From positions 1 through 15,047 of the forward strand of contig JBCDCP010000076.1 in NCBI GenBank assembly GCA_039181495.1: a stretch of 15,047 nt of DNA, given 5' to 3'. Within the stretch, counting starts at the first letter, position 1, and every line of letters starts with the position of its first letter. Made by a program: the position numbers and the translations under genes. The notes under the pieces were generated by a model, which had not been told where the DNA came from, did not search any database, and was given only the letters and a program-made list of their open reading frames with translations. Source of the DNA: JBCDCP01 sp039181495. GTDB lineage: Bacteria; Pseudomonadota; Alphaproteobacteria; Rhizobiales; Tepidamorphaceae. Below are positions 8,166 through 15,047 of this stretch, piece by piece.

Positions 8166-8392
8166 TTTGACGGCAGGTCTCCTGGCTCGCAGATCGATCG
8201 CCGTTTCGCCTTGCCTTCCCGGGTGCTGAAATGTCCCAGTGGCCAACACTACGCGCAGCGAACGCGGCTCTCTGCTTACAGTTGCGGGGGCAGCTGCGGC
8301 GTTGGAACACCCGGCAGGGTGCCCGCACCACATTCCCTTTTCATCTTCCTTCCGAACGGCTTCGGTCGTTTTGGAATGGAAGAACCGTCAAA
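8166..8392 (-). promoter_or_regulatory. Cobalamin (B12) riboswitch aptamer
   Basis: The RNA read from the minus strand has all conserved blocks in order. P1 5' strand TTTGACGG (8385-8392) pairs perfectly with CCGTCAAA (8166-8173). AAAGGGAA lies at 8333-8340, GCCCCCGCAACTGTAAGC at 8274-8291, GCCACTGGGA at 8234-8243, and GGGAAGGC at 8213-8220. The B12 box AGCCAGGAGACCTGCC lies at 8172-8187. This matches the classical adenosylcobalamin riboswitch. It would lower expression of the DUF1636-cobW-cobN-cobGHIJ operon when B12 is plentiful. The stretch from 8028 to 8165 is the expression platform, non-coding. Confidence 0.96.
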
Positions 8393-8397
8393 AGCGG

Positions 8398-8425
8398 ATT
8401 ATGCGGGAGGCCTAAGACGAGTCAA
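8398..8425 (-). promoter_or_regulatory. Predicted sigma70-type promoter of the riboswitch operon
   Basis: TTGACT (8420-8425, 5 of 6 to the -35 consensus) is followed after 16 bp by CATAAT (8398-8403, 5 of 6 to the -10 consensus). The expected transcription start is near 8391, essentially at the first base of riboswitch stem P1. That placement supports it strongly. The same 70-bp gap (8393-8462) must hold the promoter for plus-strand cobU, where I see no convincing -35/-10 pair. The gap also has the small palindromes GGGATTTCCC (8431-8440) and AGGCCT. Confidence 0.65.
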
Positions 8426-8462
8426 CGTACGGGATTTCCCCTAAGCATGGGCAATTGGTCGG

Positions 8463-8993
8463 ATGTCTGATCAGGTCGATCGCAGCTGCACGCTAATCCT
8501 GGGCGGCGCCCGCTCGGGCAAGAGCAGCTATGCCGAATCCGTGCTCGAAAGGTCGCCCGAACCGCTGGTCTACATTGCCACGGCACAAGCCTTCGATTTC
8601 GAGATGCAGGAGCGGATTACGGCCCATCAGCAACGGCGTGACGCACGGTGGACGACTGTCGAAGCGCCCCTCGATCTTCCCAACGCGCTTAAGGAAGCTG
8701 GGCAGACTCCGGTGCTGGTCGATTGCCTGACATTGTGGCTAAGCAATCTCCTATTGGGTGAACACGACATCGAGGCCGCTTCTGCGCAGCTTGCAACGGC
8801 ACTGACGGCCCGAACGGCGAAAACAGTTCTCGTCTCGAACGAAGTCGGCATGGGGATCGTCCCAGAAAATGCTCTGGGGCGTGCTTTTCGCGATCATCAG
8901 GGCATCCTCAATCAGCGAATGGCGAAGGCTGCCGATCATGTCGTCTTCGTCGCCGCAGGGCTGCCCCTCGTACTGAAAGGACCGACGCCATGA
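8463..8993 (+). CDS. cobU: Adenosylcobinamide kinase / adenosylcobinamide-phosphate guanylyltransferase (CobU, also called CobP)
   Basis: This bifunctional enzyme phosphorylates adenosylcobinamide and then transfers GMP to give adenosyl-GDP-cobinamide for nucleotide-loop assembly. The protein has 176 residues, as usual. The P-loop is GGARSGKS (14-21). The RITAHQQRR stretch (His55) carries the conserved histidine expected to accept GMP. VDCLTLWLSN and VSNEVGMGIVPENALGRAFRD follow, both family signatures. The ATG at 8463 has only a weak upstream ribosome site (GGTCGG), and no longer in-frame start is apparent. It is transcribed divergently from the riboswitch operon and overlaps cobO by ATGA. 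In Pseudomonas denitrificans naming this is CobP, and CobU is another enzyme. Confidence 0.95.
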   Translation: MSDQVDRSCTLILGGARSGKSSYAESVLERSPEPLVYIATAQAFDFEMQERITAHQQRRDARWTTVEAPLDLPNALKEAGQTPVLVDCLTLWLSNLLLGEHDIEAASAQLATALTARTAKTVLVSNEVGMGIVPENALGRAFRDHQGILNQRMAKAADHVVFVAAGLPLVLKGPTP

Positions 8994-9604
8994 GTGAGGA
9001 TGCTGCCCGCCACAAGGAGAAGATGGCCAAACGCAAGGCGGTGCAAGACGCCGAGGTGGCCTCGAAGACCGTCGAGAAGGGTCTGCTGATGGTTCACACC
9101 GGCAAGGGTAAGGGCAAATCGACAGCTGCCTTTGGTCTGGCTCTGCGCATGCTCGGGCGTGGGCGCGGCGTCGGCGTTGTCCAGTTCATCAAGGGCGCGT
9201 GGTCGACCGGCGAGCGGGATGCACTGGAGGCCCTCGCAAAGACCGGAATTGCACCGCTCAGATGGTATTCCATGGGCGAAGGCTTCACCTGGGAAACTCA
9301 GGACAAGGAACGCGACATCGCAGCAGCGAAGGCGGCATGGGACAAGGTCCGCGACTTGCTCGCTGACGAGACGTTGGGTCTGGTCGTGCTTGACGAACTC
9401 AACATCGCACTGCGCTACGACTATCTGCCACTTGATGAGGTGATTTCCGAATTGAAGGCGCGCCGTGATGGCCTGCACGTGGTGGTTACCGGGCGAAACG
9501 CAAAGCCGGAATTGATTGAGGCGGCTGATCTTGTCACCGAGATGACATTGATGAAGCACCACTTCGAAGCGGGCGTAAAGGCCCAGGAAGGCATCGAATT
9601 CTGA
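8990..9604 (+). CDS. cobO: Cob(I)yrinic acid a,c-diamide adenosyltransferase CobO
   Basis: CobO transfers the adenosyl group of ATP to the reduced cobalt of cob(I)yrinic acid a,c-diamide, forming the Co-C bond. The protein has 204 residues. The P-loop variant GKGKGKST (38-45), VQFIKGAWSTGE, GEGFTWETQD, VLDELNIALRYDYL and VVTGRNAKPELIEAADLVTEM are classical for the CobA/CobO/BtuR family. The charged N-terminal tail (residues 1-28) is common in this group. The start overlaps the cobU stop by 4 nt, and cobQ begins 24 bp after its end, so cobU-cobO-cobQ look like one transcript. It is complete, with nothing unusual. Confidence 0.96.
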   Translation: MSEDAARHKEKMAKRKAVQDAEVASKTVEKGLLMVHTGKGKGKSTAAFGLALRMLGRGRGVGVVQFIKGAWSTGERDALEALAKTGIAPLRWYSMGEGFTWETQDKERDIAAAKAAWDKVRDLLADETLGLVVLDELNIALRYDYLPLDEVISELKARRDGLHVVVTGRNAKPELIEAADLVTEMTLMKHHFEAGVKAQEGIEF

Positions 9605-9628
9605 TGCCCGATCTGCGGTGACGGCATC

Positions 9629-11093
9629 ATGACCGCCAAGGCCTTCATGTTGCAGGGCACAGGCTCGAGCGTCGGCAAGTCGCTGCTGGTTGCCGGGCTG
9701 TGCCGTGCTTATGCCAACCGCGGATTGGCCGTAAGGCCGTTCAAGCCGCAGAACATGTCCAACAATGCTGCCGTTACCTCAGGGGGCGGGCACGAGATCG
9801 GCCGGGCGCAGGCGCTTCAGGCGCTGGGCGCACGGGTGCCACCAAGCGTCGACATGAACCCGGTTCTGCTCAAGCCGCAGACTGAGACCGGAGCGCAGAT
9901 TGTCGTTCAGGGCAAGGTCTGGGGTCAGGCCGGGGGCGCGCGACTTTCAGGCCATCAAACCGAAACTGCTGCCCGCCGTGCTTGAGAGCTTCCAACGACT
10001 GAAGGGCGAATCGGATCTGGTGCTGGTTGAGGGTGCGGGCAGTGCGTCAGAGATCAATCTGCGCGCCAACGACATCGCCAACATGGGCTTTGCAAGGGCA
10101 GCCGATGTGCCGGTGTGCGTCGTGGGTGATATCGACCGTGGCGGCGTGATCGCGAGCCTTGTTGGCACGTATGCGGTGCTCGAGCCGGACGATCGGGCGA
10201 TGGTTCAGGCGTTCATGGTCAACCGCATGCGCGGCGATCTAAGCCTGTTTGACGATGGCATGGCCGAGATCGCCACCCGGACCGGCTGGAAAAATCTCGG
10301 TCTCATTCCCCATTTCGGGCCGGCCCATCTGCTGCCGAGTGAAGACGCCATGGAACTGGCTGAGCGAGCCTCCGGCGACAACGAGGCTGCGATCCATATC
10401 TGTGTGCCTGCCCTGCCCCGCATCGCCAATTTTGATGATCTCGACCCGCTCAGGACCGAACCTTCGGTCAAGCTGACAATCGTCGGCCCCGGCACGCCGC
10501 TGCCGATCTGCGATCTCGTCATCCTGCCTGGCTCGAAGGCAACGATTGCCGATCTTGCGGCCTTGCGGGCGGAGGGATGGGATGTCGATCTTAGCGCCCA
10601 TATCCGCCGCGGCGGCCATGTTCTCGGGCTTTGTGGCGGCTATCAGATGCTGGGGCGAACACTGGCCGACCCTGATGGCACCGAGGGCCCAGCCCAGACC
10701 GTGGAGGGCCTCGGTTTGCTCAACATCGAAACGGTGCTGGCCGGTGACAAATCCCTGGCGCACGTGACGGGCGTTACCGTGGCCGATGAGACTCCTTGCT
10801 CGGGCTATGAAATGCATATCGGGCAGACGACGGGCCCTGACATCACCCGTCCGATGGTCAGGCTCGACGACGGACGCACCGATGGCGCCGTGTCACCCGA
10901 TGGGCGCGTGATGGGCACCTATCTGCATGGTTTTTTCATGGAAACTGACCAGCGCAAGGCCTGGCTGACGAGGCTGGGTGGATCAAGTAGCGGCACCGAT
11001 TATGGCACGCTGCAGGATCAGGTGCTGGACGATCTGGCCAATCATCTTGAGACGCATGTGGATCTCGACACCATTCTCGATCTCGCGCGCTAG
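9629..11093 (+). pseudogene. cobQ: Cobyric acid synthase CobQ, broken by a single-base frameshift
   Basis: CobQ amidates four side chains of adenosylcobyrinic acid a,c-diamide with glutamine and ATP to give adenosylcobyric acid. The first 102 codons are in one frame (MLQGTGSSVGKSLLVAG, RPFKPQNMSNNAAV, DMNPVLLKPQTETGAQ). From about 9936 the protein continues in another frame (ARDFQAIKPKLL, LVEGAGSASEINLRANDIAN, DIDRGGVIASL). Removing one G from the run at 9932-9936 joins them into 487 residues, the normal length. The glutaminase nucleophile is Cys335 in GLCGGYQMLG (codon at 10632) and the catalytic His433 is in YLHGF. As written, the first frame stops at 9983-9985. No second lesion is seen, so this is either a sequencing or assembly error in a homopolymer or a very recent mutation. 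The ATG at 9629 is the start. Confidence 0.9.
9932..9936 (+). other. Frameshift site in cobQ (run of five G)
   Basis: The run GGGGG follows GGTCAGGCC. Four Gs would read Gln-Ala-Gly-Ala-Arg-Asp-Phe and match the CobQ family. Five Gs move the reader into a frame that ends at 9985. The change is +1 base relative to the expected gene. Confidence 0.85.
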
Positions 11094-11097
11094 TCCG

Positions 11098-12105
11098 TCA
11101 AAAACCAATCCAGCCGGTCAGAAGCGCAAGGACCACCGCAACCAGCGCCATGTTGGTCGCGCAGGAGATGATGAACAGGCCTAGCGCCCGGTCGATATCG
11201 TCGGCGTCGACCGTTTCACGGCCATTGCCCATCCAGGCATCATCAACCGCTTCGCCGCCGTAGACGCGTGGACCGCCGAGACGGATTTCGAGTGCGCCGG
11301 CCATTGCTGCCTCAGGCCAGCCGGCATTGGGTGAACGGTGGTGCCGGGCATCACGGAACACTGCGGTCGCCGCCTTACGCGGCTTCGCTTCCGGCAGCTT
11401 GACCAAAGCGGCGGTCAGGATGATCAGTGCTGACAGTCGCGATGCTGGTAGATTGACCAGATCATCCAGTCTCGCCGCGGCCCAGCCGAAAGCCCGGTGC
11501 TTGTCAGTCTTGTGACCGATCATGCTGTCAGCTGTGTTGATGGCCTTGTACATAACGATGCCGGGCAATCCGCCGATCGCCGCCCAGAACGCCGGTGCAA
11601 TGACGCCATCCGAGAAATTCTCCGATAGGCTTTCCACCGCTGCGCGGCCAATGGCATGTTCGTCCAGCGTCTCGGGATCACGGCCAACGATCTTTGCGAT
11701 CTCGCGCCGGCCACCCTCAAGCCCTTCGGAGCGCAGGGCCCGACCGACGGCATCAACATGCTCGTAGAGGCTCTTCTGCGCCAGGAGCGGCGCCATCAAC
11801 AACCCTAGCGCGAGCACGGCCCACCACAGCGATAACAGGCTGAAAATCAGTGTCTGAAGCGCAACAGCGACGCCACCGGTGATCGCCAATAACGTCGCCA
11901 GCGTAACGATTCCGTTGAAGCGTCGACGTTCCTCCGGCAATGTCTCGCCATTCAACGCCTTATCGAGCCGGTCGATCAACCAACCCACCCAAATGACCGG
12001 ATGCCCGATGCGACGGGTGATGGCGTCCGGCCAACCAAACAGTGCGTCCGCCAACAGGGCGACCAGAAGGGCCGGAAGCAAAAGCAGAGGTGACAGGGTC
12101 AGCAT
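11098..12105 (-). CDS. cobD: Adenosylcobinamide-phosphate synthase CobD (CbiB), membrane protein
   Basis: CobD joins adenosylcobyric acid to aminopropanol phosphate to give adenosylcobinamide phosphate. The protein is an integral membrane enzyme of 335 residues from the ATG at 12105. It begins with a hydrophobic segment (LSPLLLLPALLVALLADALF), then HPVIWVGWLID, RAAVESLSENFSDGVIAPAFW, KAINTADSMIGHK, and SPNAGWPEAAMAGAL, all CobD/CbiB signatures. It ends with a C-terminal membrane segment. A GTG at 12135 would add ten residues (MGAAICEPTV) and has the better Shine-Dalgarno (GGAAGG). I prefer the ATG because the family starts at this hydrophobic stretch. Its stop is 4 bp from the cobQ stop (tail to tail), and its start overlaps cobC head to head. 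It is the only minus-strand gene within the plus-strand arm. Confidence 0.93.
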   Translation of the reverse strand: MLTLSPLLLLPALLVALLADALFGWPDAITRRIGHPVIWVGWLIDRLDKALNGETLPEERRRFNGIVTLATLLAITGGVAVALQTLIFSLLSLWWAVLALGLLMAPLLAQKSLYEHVDAVGRALRSEGLEGGRREIAKIVGRDPETLDEHAIGRAAVESLSENFSDGVIAPAFWAAIGGLPGIVMYKAINTADSMIGHKTDKHRAFGWAAARLDDLVNLPASRLSALIILTAALVKLPEAKPRKAATAVFRDARHHRSPNAGWPEAAMAGALEIRLGGPRVYGGEAVDDAWMGNGRETVDADDIDRALGLFIISCATNMALVAVVLALLTGWIGF

Positions 12106-13141
12106 GACGGTCGGCTCGCAAATGGCGGCTCCCACCAGCCCTTCCCGCTTCGTCCAACCGCATGGCGGTGCACTGTCGCGGGCTGCGGCGGCCTATCCCG
12201 ATGCAGCCCAACCGTGGATCGATCTGTCAACCGGTATCAATCCTTATCCGTGGCCATGGCCCGAGCCTGTGCCGCTCGTTGACGATACCGCCCTGACCCG
12301 CCTGCCCGATCCGGATGCGCAGGCGAAGCTGGAAGCCACCGCGGCTCGCGTCTATGGGGCACAGGATCCGGCGATGGTGGTTGCCGCACCCGGCACACAA
12401 TCGCTGATAAGCCTGATGCCAATGGTGGTGCCGGCACGAAAGGCCGCCGTTCTCGGCCCGACTTACTCCGAACATGCCATTGCATGGGGACAGCGCGGAC
12501 GGCACGTCGATGTCATCACCGAGTTTGGCGCTCTGCGTGATCATGACGTCCTGGCTGTGGTGAACCCCAACAATCCCGATGGGCGTACGTTTTCGCCAAC
12601 CGACCTCATAACCGCAATGCGGGGCCGCGGTCTTCTGGTGATTGACGAAGCCTTCGCCGATCTGGAAGGCCGCGGCATTTCAGCAGTGCCGCATATCGGG
12701 CAGACCGACACCATCGTTTTGCGTTCCTTCGGCAAGACCTATGGTCTGGCCGGTGTGCGGCTCGGCTTCGCGATCGCCCGGATCGATATCGCACAGCACA
12801 TCCGACAGGCACTTGGGCCGTGGGCGGTCAGTGGTGCGGCAGTCCAGATCGGTACAACAGCGCTTGGTGATACCGGCTGGGCTGCGCGCATGTGCGGCAA
12901 GCTGGCCGCAGAAGCGAGCCGCCTTGACGGCGTCCTGCGGCAGGCGCGGCTTGAGATCGTAGGTGGTACCAGACTGTTCCGGTTGGTGCAGACACCGGAT
13001 GCTGCTGAGTTGTTCGATCGTTTGTGTCAATTCGGCATTCTGACCCGCAAATTCGACGATCGCCCTGAACTGCTCCGCTTCGGCATCCCGCAGGAGGCAG
13101 CGCTAGAACGGCTCGAAGCGGCGCTCTCAATCGTCCGGTAG
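12104..13141 (+). CDS. cobC: Threonine-phosphate decarboxylase CobC (PLP-dependent)
   Basis: CobC is a pyridoxal-phosphate enzyme of the class I/II aminotransferase fold. It decarboxylates L-threonine phosphate to (R)-1-amino-2-propanol phosphate, the linker that CobD attaches. The protein is 345 residues from the ATG at 12104, or 339 from the ATG at 12122. I chose 12104 because AGGG stands 5 nt upstream; 12122 has no clear ribosome site. Motifs: HGGALSRAAAAYP, DLSTGINPYPWP, VVNPNNPDGRTF, VIDEAFADLE and SFGKTYGLAGVRLGF, where Lys (codon at 12734) binds PLP. The frame is open back to 11879, but that part is the antisense of cobD. Salmonella calls this enzyme CobD. Histidinol-phosphate aminotransferase is the nearest look-alike; motifs and context favour CobC. 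Confidence 0.93.
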   Translation: MTVGSQMAAPTSPSRFVQPHGGALSRAAAAYPDAAQPWIDLSTGINPYPWPWPEPVPLVDDTALTRLPDPDAQAKLEATAARVYGAQDPAMVVAAPGTQSLISLMPMVVPARKAAVLGPTYSEHAIAWGQRGRHVDVITEFGALRDHDVLAVVNPNNPDGRTFSPTDLITAMRGRGLLVIDEAFADLEGRGISAVPHIGQTDTIVLRSFGKTYGLAGVRLGFAIARIDIAQHIRQALGPWAVSGAAVQIGTTALGDTGWAARMCGKLAAEASRLDGVLRQARLEIVGGTRLFRLVQTPDAAELFDRLCQFGILTRKFDDRPELLRFGIPQEAALERLEAALSIVR

Positions 13142-13200
13142 CGGTGTGCGGTTGAGGCGCAGACCTTCCCTCCTGGTATCGGGCAATTCGGTGCCTATGT

Positions 13201-13231
13201 GTGACGTCTATCTGCCGATCAGATAGGTCAC
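13201..13231. terminator. Inverted repeat at the cobC/dctM convergence, possible bidirectional terminator
   Basis: GTGAC (13201-13205) and CTATCTG (13208-13214) pair with CAGATAG (13220-13226) and GTCAC (13227-13231). This gives a 12-bp stem with a 2-nt bulge and a 5-nt loop CCGAT. The arms overlap the dctM stop codon (13208-13210). No U-tract follows on either strand, so it is not a classical intrinsic terminator. It could stall, protect or end transcripts from both convergent units. The rest of the 66-bp gap after cobC holds nothing recognisable. Confidence 0.4.
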
Positions 13232-14473
13232 CAGGATCGGCTGCCAGCTCAGCAGCACCAGAACCAGAATGGTCGACACCAGGAATGGCAAGAGTGCCTT
13301 GAAAACCTTGCCAGGTGCCACCTGGGCCATAGCAGCGGTCACATACAGCCCTGCCCCGACAGGTGGTGTCAGAAGGCCGAGGATCAGATTGATGCAGACC
13401 ACCACTCCGAAATGATAGGGGTCGATGCCGAACACTTCGGTGGCAATCGGCAGCAGGATTGGCACCACCATGATCAGTGCCGCGATACCATCGATGATCA
13501 TGCCAACGAGCAGCAGCATGACGTTGACCAACAGCATGAAGACGAACGGATTGTCGGTCAGGCCACTGGCCCAGGCCGCAACCGTCTGCGGCACCTGTTC
13601 ATAGATCAGGACCCAGCCGAAGATGTTGGCAGCTGCAATCAGGAAGGTCACCGCCGAGGAGTTGATCGCGGTGTCGAAGAATACTTTCGGCATCGCATCG
13701 AAGGTGAGATCGCCGTAGACGAACTTTCCGATGATGAAGGCTGCGACGACGGCAAGTGCTGCGCTCTCGGTTGGAGTGGCTATGCCAAAGACGATCCCGC
13801 CGATGATGACAAACGGGATCGATAAAGCCGGAATACCGGCGAGCAGCGCCTTCAGGCTTTCGTTGCGCGTGGCTCGTGCTGTCTTGGGGAAATCGACGAA
13901 GAGACCGAGTATCGCAATTGAGATCAGAAAAGCGCCGGAAAGGATTAGGCCGGGGATGATCCCGGCAATGAACAGGTCACCGATCGCGATCTGTGCCAGC
14001 ACGCCAAAGATGACGAACAGCATGGACGGCGGAATGATTGGTGACAGCAACCCGCCGGCCGCGGTCAACGCTCCCGCAAAGGCGCGATCGTAGCCCTGTT
14101 TCTCCATCTCTGGGACCATGACGCGGCTCATCACCGCGATCTGCGCCACCGCAGATCCCATGATGGAGGCCATCATCATGTTGGCGATCAGGTTGATGTA
14201 GGCGAGCCCGCCGCGCACCCCACCCATGAAGACCGACGCCATGGCGACCAGCCGCTTGGTCAACCCGCCGGCATTCATCAACTCACCAGCGAGCATAAAG
14301 AGCGGGATGGCGAGCAGGCCGTAACTCTCGATGCCGCTGAACAACTGCTGCATGAACGAGCCGTAGAGCGCGCTATTGCCCGACAGCCAGATATACAGCG
14401 TACCGGTAATCATCAGCACGAAACTGATCGGCACGCCTGCGAGTAGAATTGCAGCAAAGACGGCCCCGGTCAT
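13208..14473 (-). CDS. dctM: TRAP transporter large permease subunit (DctM family)
   Basis: This is the large transport subunit of a tripartite ATP-independent periplasmic transporter, which uses an ion gradient to import an organic acid or similar solute. The protein is 421 residues from the ATG at 14473, normal for DctM, with about eleven or twelve hydrophobic segments. Signatures: PLFMLAGELMNAGGLT, GSAVAQ (106-111), the first inverted-repeat motif LLSPIIPPSMLF (142-153), and its partner LLTPPVGAGLYV in the second half. The frame stays open to 14545, but that extra stretch overlaps dctQ and is not hydrophobic DctM sequence. The dctQ stop is 13 nt upstream. The substrate cannot be inferred. 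It converges on cobC and is probably unrelated to B12 synthesis. Confidence 0.94.
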   Translation of the reverse strand: MTGAVFAAILLAGVPISFVLMITGTLYIWLSGNSALYGSFMQQLFSGIESYGLLAIPLFMLAGELMNAGGLTKRLVAMASVFMGGVRGGLAYINLIANMMMASIMGSAVAQIAVMSRVMVPEMEKQGYDRAFAGALTAAGGLLSPIIPPSMLFVIFGVLAQIAIGDLFIAGIIPGLILSGAFLISIAILGLFVDFPKTARATRNESLKALLAGIPALSIPFVIIGGIVFGIATPTESAALAVVAAFIIGKFVYGDLTFDAMPKVFFDTAINSSAVTFLIAAANIFGWVLIYEQVPQTVAAWASGLTDNPFVFMLLVNVMLLLVGMIIDGIAALIMVVPILLPIATEVFGIDPYHFGVVVCINLILGLLTPPVGAGLYVTAAMAQVAPGKVFKALLPFLVSTILVLVLLSWQPILVTYLIGR

Positions 14474-14486
14474 GTGACAGCAGGCC

Positions 14487-15035
14487 TCATGCGACTTCGA
14501 CCTCGGAACGACCGGCCAGCCGATCGATAAGATTGGCAGCAGCATGGACCGTACACGTCAACGCAAACCAGGGCATGACCAGCCAGATCCAGAACTTCTG
14601 GATACCGACAGTGGTCGTCGGCTCGTCATAGATGAAATTGAAGGTCGTGCCCGAGAACGCATCGGGGTCGAAGCCTGCAGCCATGATCCCCGGAGGGTCA
14701 TACCAAACCCAGGCCAGCCAGATCATGAAGGCACTGAAGGCCAGGAGCAGGACATCGATCACCAGCTCCATGGCGTTGCGCGGGCCTTCAGGTACCATCA
14801 CCGCAAACACGGTGACCCGCACATGCCGGCGCATGCGCAAGGTCAGGCTCGCGCCGATGAACACGAGCCAGATCATGCAATAGATCGCGGTCTCGTCGAC
14901 CCAGTAGATCGCCGCCCCGAATGCCCGGGTGACCACGTTTAGCATGATCAGGCCGACAAGGATCGCAATCAGCGCGGTCAGCAGCAGGCGCTCAAACCGC
15001 GCGAGCCCATCCGATGCCGCCGAGACAAACCCCAT
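14487..15035 (-). CDS. dctQ: TRAP transporter small permease subunit (DctQ family)
   Basis: DctQ is the four-helix membrane partner of DctM. The frame gives 182 residues from the ATG at 15035. Hydrophobic segments are at about 16-37, 47-66, 90-110 and 145-168. The second holds the family-like VDETAIYCMIWLVFIGASL, followed by the RMRRHVRVTVF stretch. The start is uncertain: only 12 bases remain before the window edge, the frame is open through them, and no clear Shine-Dalgarno is visible. A start further upstream is therefore possible. The substrate-binding subunit (DctP) is not in the window and would most likely lie to the right. Confidence 0.88.
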   Translation of the reverse strand: MGFVSAASDGLARFERLLLTALIAILVGLIMLNVVTRAFGAAIYWVDETAIYCMIWLVFIGASLTLRMRRHVRVTVFAVMVPEGPRNAMELVIDVLLLAFSAFMIWLAWVWYDPPGIMAAGFDPDAFSGTTFNFIYDEPTTTVGIQKFWIWLVMPWFALTCTVHAAANLIDRLAGRSEVEVA

Positions 15036-15047
15036 TGCCGAAATCCC

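Noticed and set aside
8028..8333. N-terminal extension of the DUF1636 gene
   Set aside because: The extra codons are the riboswitch aptamer and leader. The ATG at 8027 has a proper Shine-Dalgarno and matches the family N-terminus.
8936..9562. Minus-strand 208-codon open frame over cobO
   Set aside because: It is antisense to CobO with its intact P-loop; no sign of a real protein.
9905..9985. Programmed frameshifting in cobQ
   Set aside because: A +1 shift would be needed at GGGGG with no stop codon or rare codon in the decoding site and no clear stimulator. A homopolymer error or a recent mutation is simpler.
11879..12103. Longer N-terminus for CobC
   Set aside because: This part is the antisense of the cobD 5' half. 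CobC similarity begins at HGGALSRAAAAYP, and a ribosome site precedes 12104.
14474..14545. Longer N-terminus for DctM (MLLPILSIGW...)
   Set aside because: It would overlap the end of dctQ by about 60 nt. The typical DctM N-terminus begins at MTGAVFAAILLAG (14473).

Overview
The window is a block of aerobic (cobalt-late) adenosylcobalamin (vitamin B12) biosynthesis genes from a GC-rich bacterium, followed by two genes of a TRAP transporter. Oxygen-dependent CobG, ATP-dependent CobN, the CobW-DUF1636 pair, many 4-nt stop/start overlaps and the protein sequences point to an alphaproteobacterium. Genus cannot be read from the sequence. No mobile element, CRISPR array, rRNA or tRNA was seen.

Left part (1-8425, minus strand): one operon. 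A sigma70-like promoter (8398-8425) runs straight into a complete cobalamin riboswitch (8166-8392). A leader follows whose last hairpin (8033-8073) can cover the Shine-Dalgarno sequence of the first gene. The gene order is DUF1636 Fe-S protein, cobW, cobN, cobG, cobH, cobI, cobJ. The last gene is cut by the window edge. From cobN onward every stop overlaps the next start by 4 nt. These genes act on the corrin ring (C20 methylation, ring contraction, C17 methylation, C12-to-C11 methyl shift) and on cobalt insertion.

Middle part (8463-13141): the late steps. On the plus strand, cobU-cobO-cobQ read away from the riboswitch operon and have no visible riboswitch of their own. cobQ carries a one-base expansion in a G run (9932-9936) that splits it into two frames. 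Removing one G restores a 487-residue CobQ with all key motifs. cobD lies on the minus strand, 4 bp from the end of cobQ, and its start overlaps the start of plus-strand cobC in a CATG. CobQ makes cobyric acid, CobC makes aminopropanol phosphate, CobD joins them, CobU activates the product for loop assembly, and CobO adenosylates the corrinoid before CobQ.

Right part (13201-15047, minus strand): dctM and dctQ, the membrane subunits of a TRAP transporter of unknown substrate. They converge on cobC. A strong inverted repeat sits at the junction.

The most interesting points are the cobQ frameshift, the riboswitch with a readable translational expression platform, the unknown DUF1636 protein as first gene under B12 control, and the nested opposite-strand cobD, which suggests a noncontiguous operon. 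I did not find a clearly new biological system.
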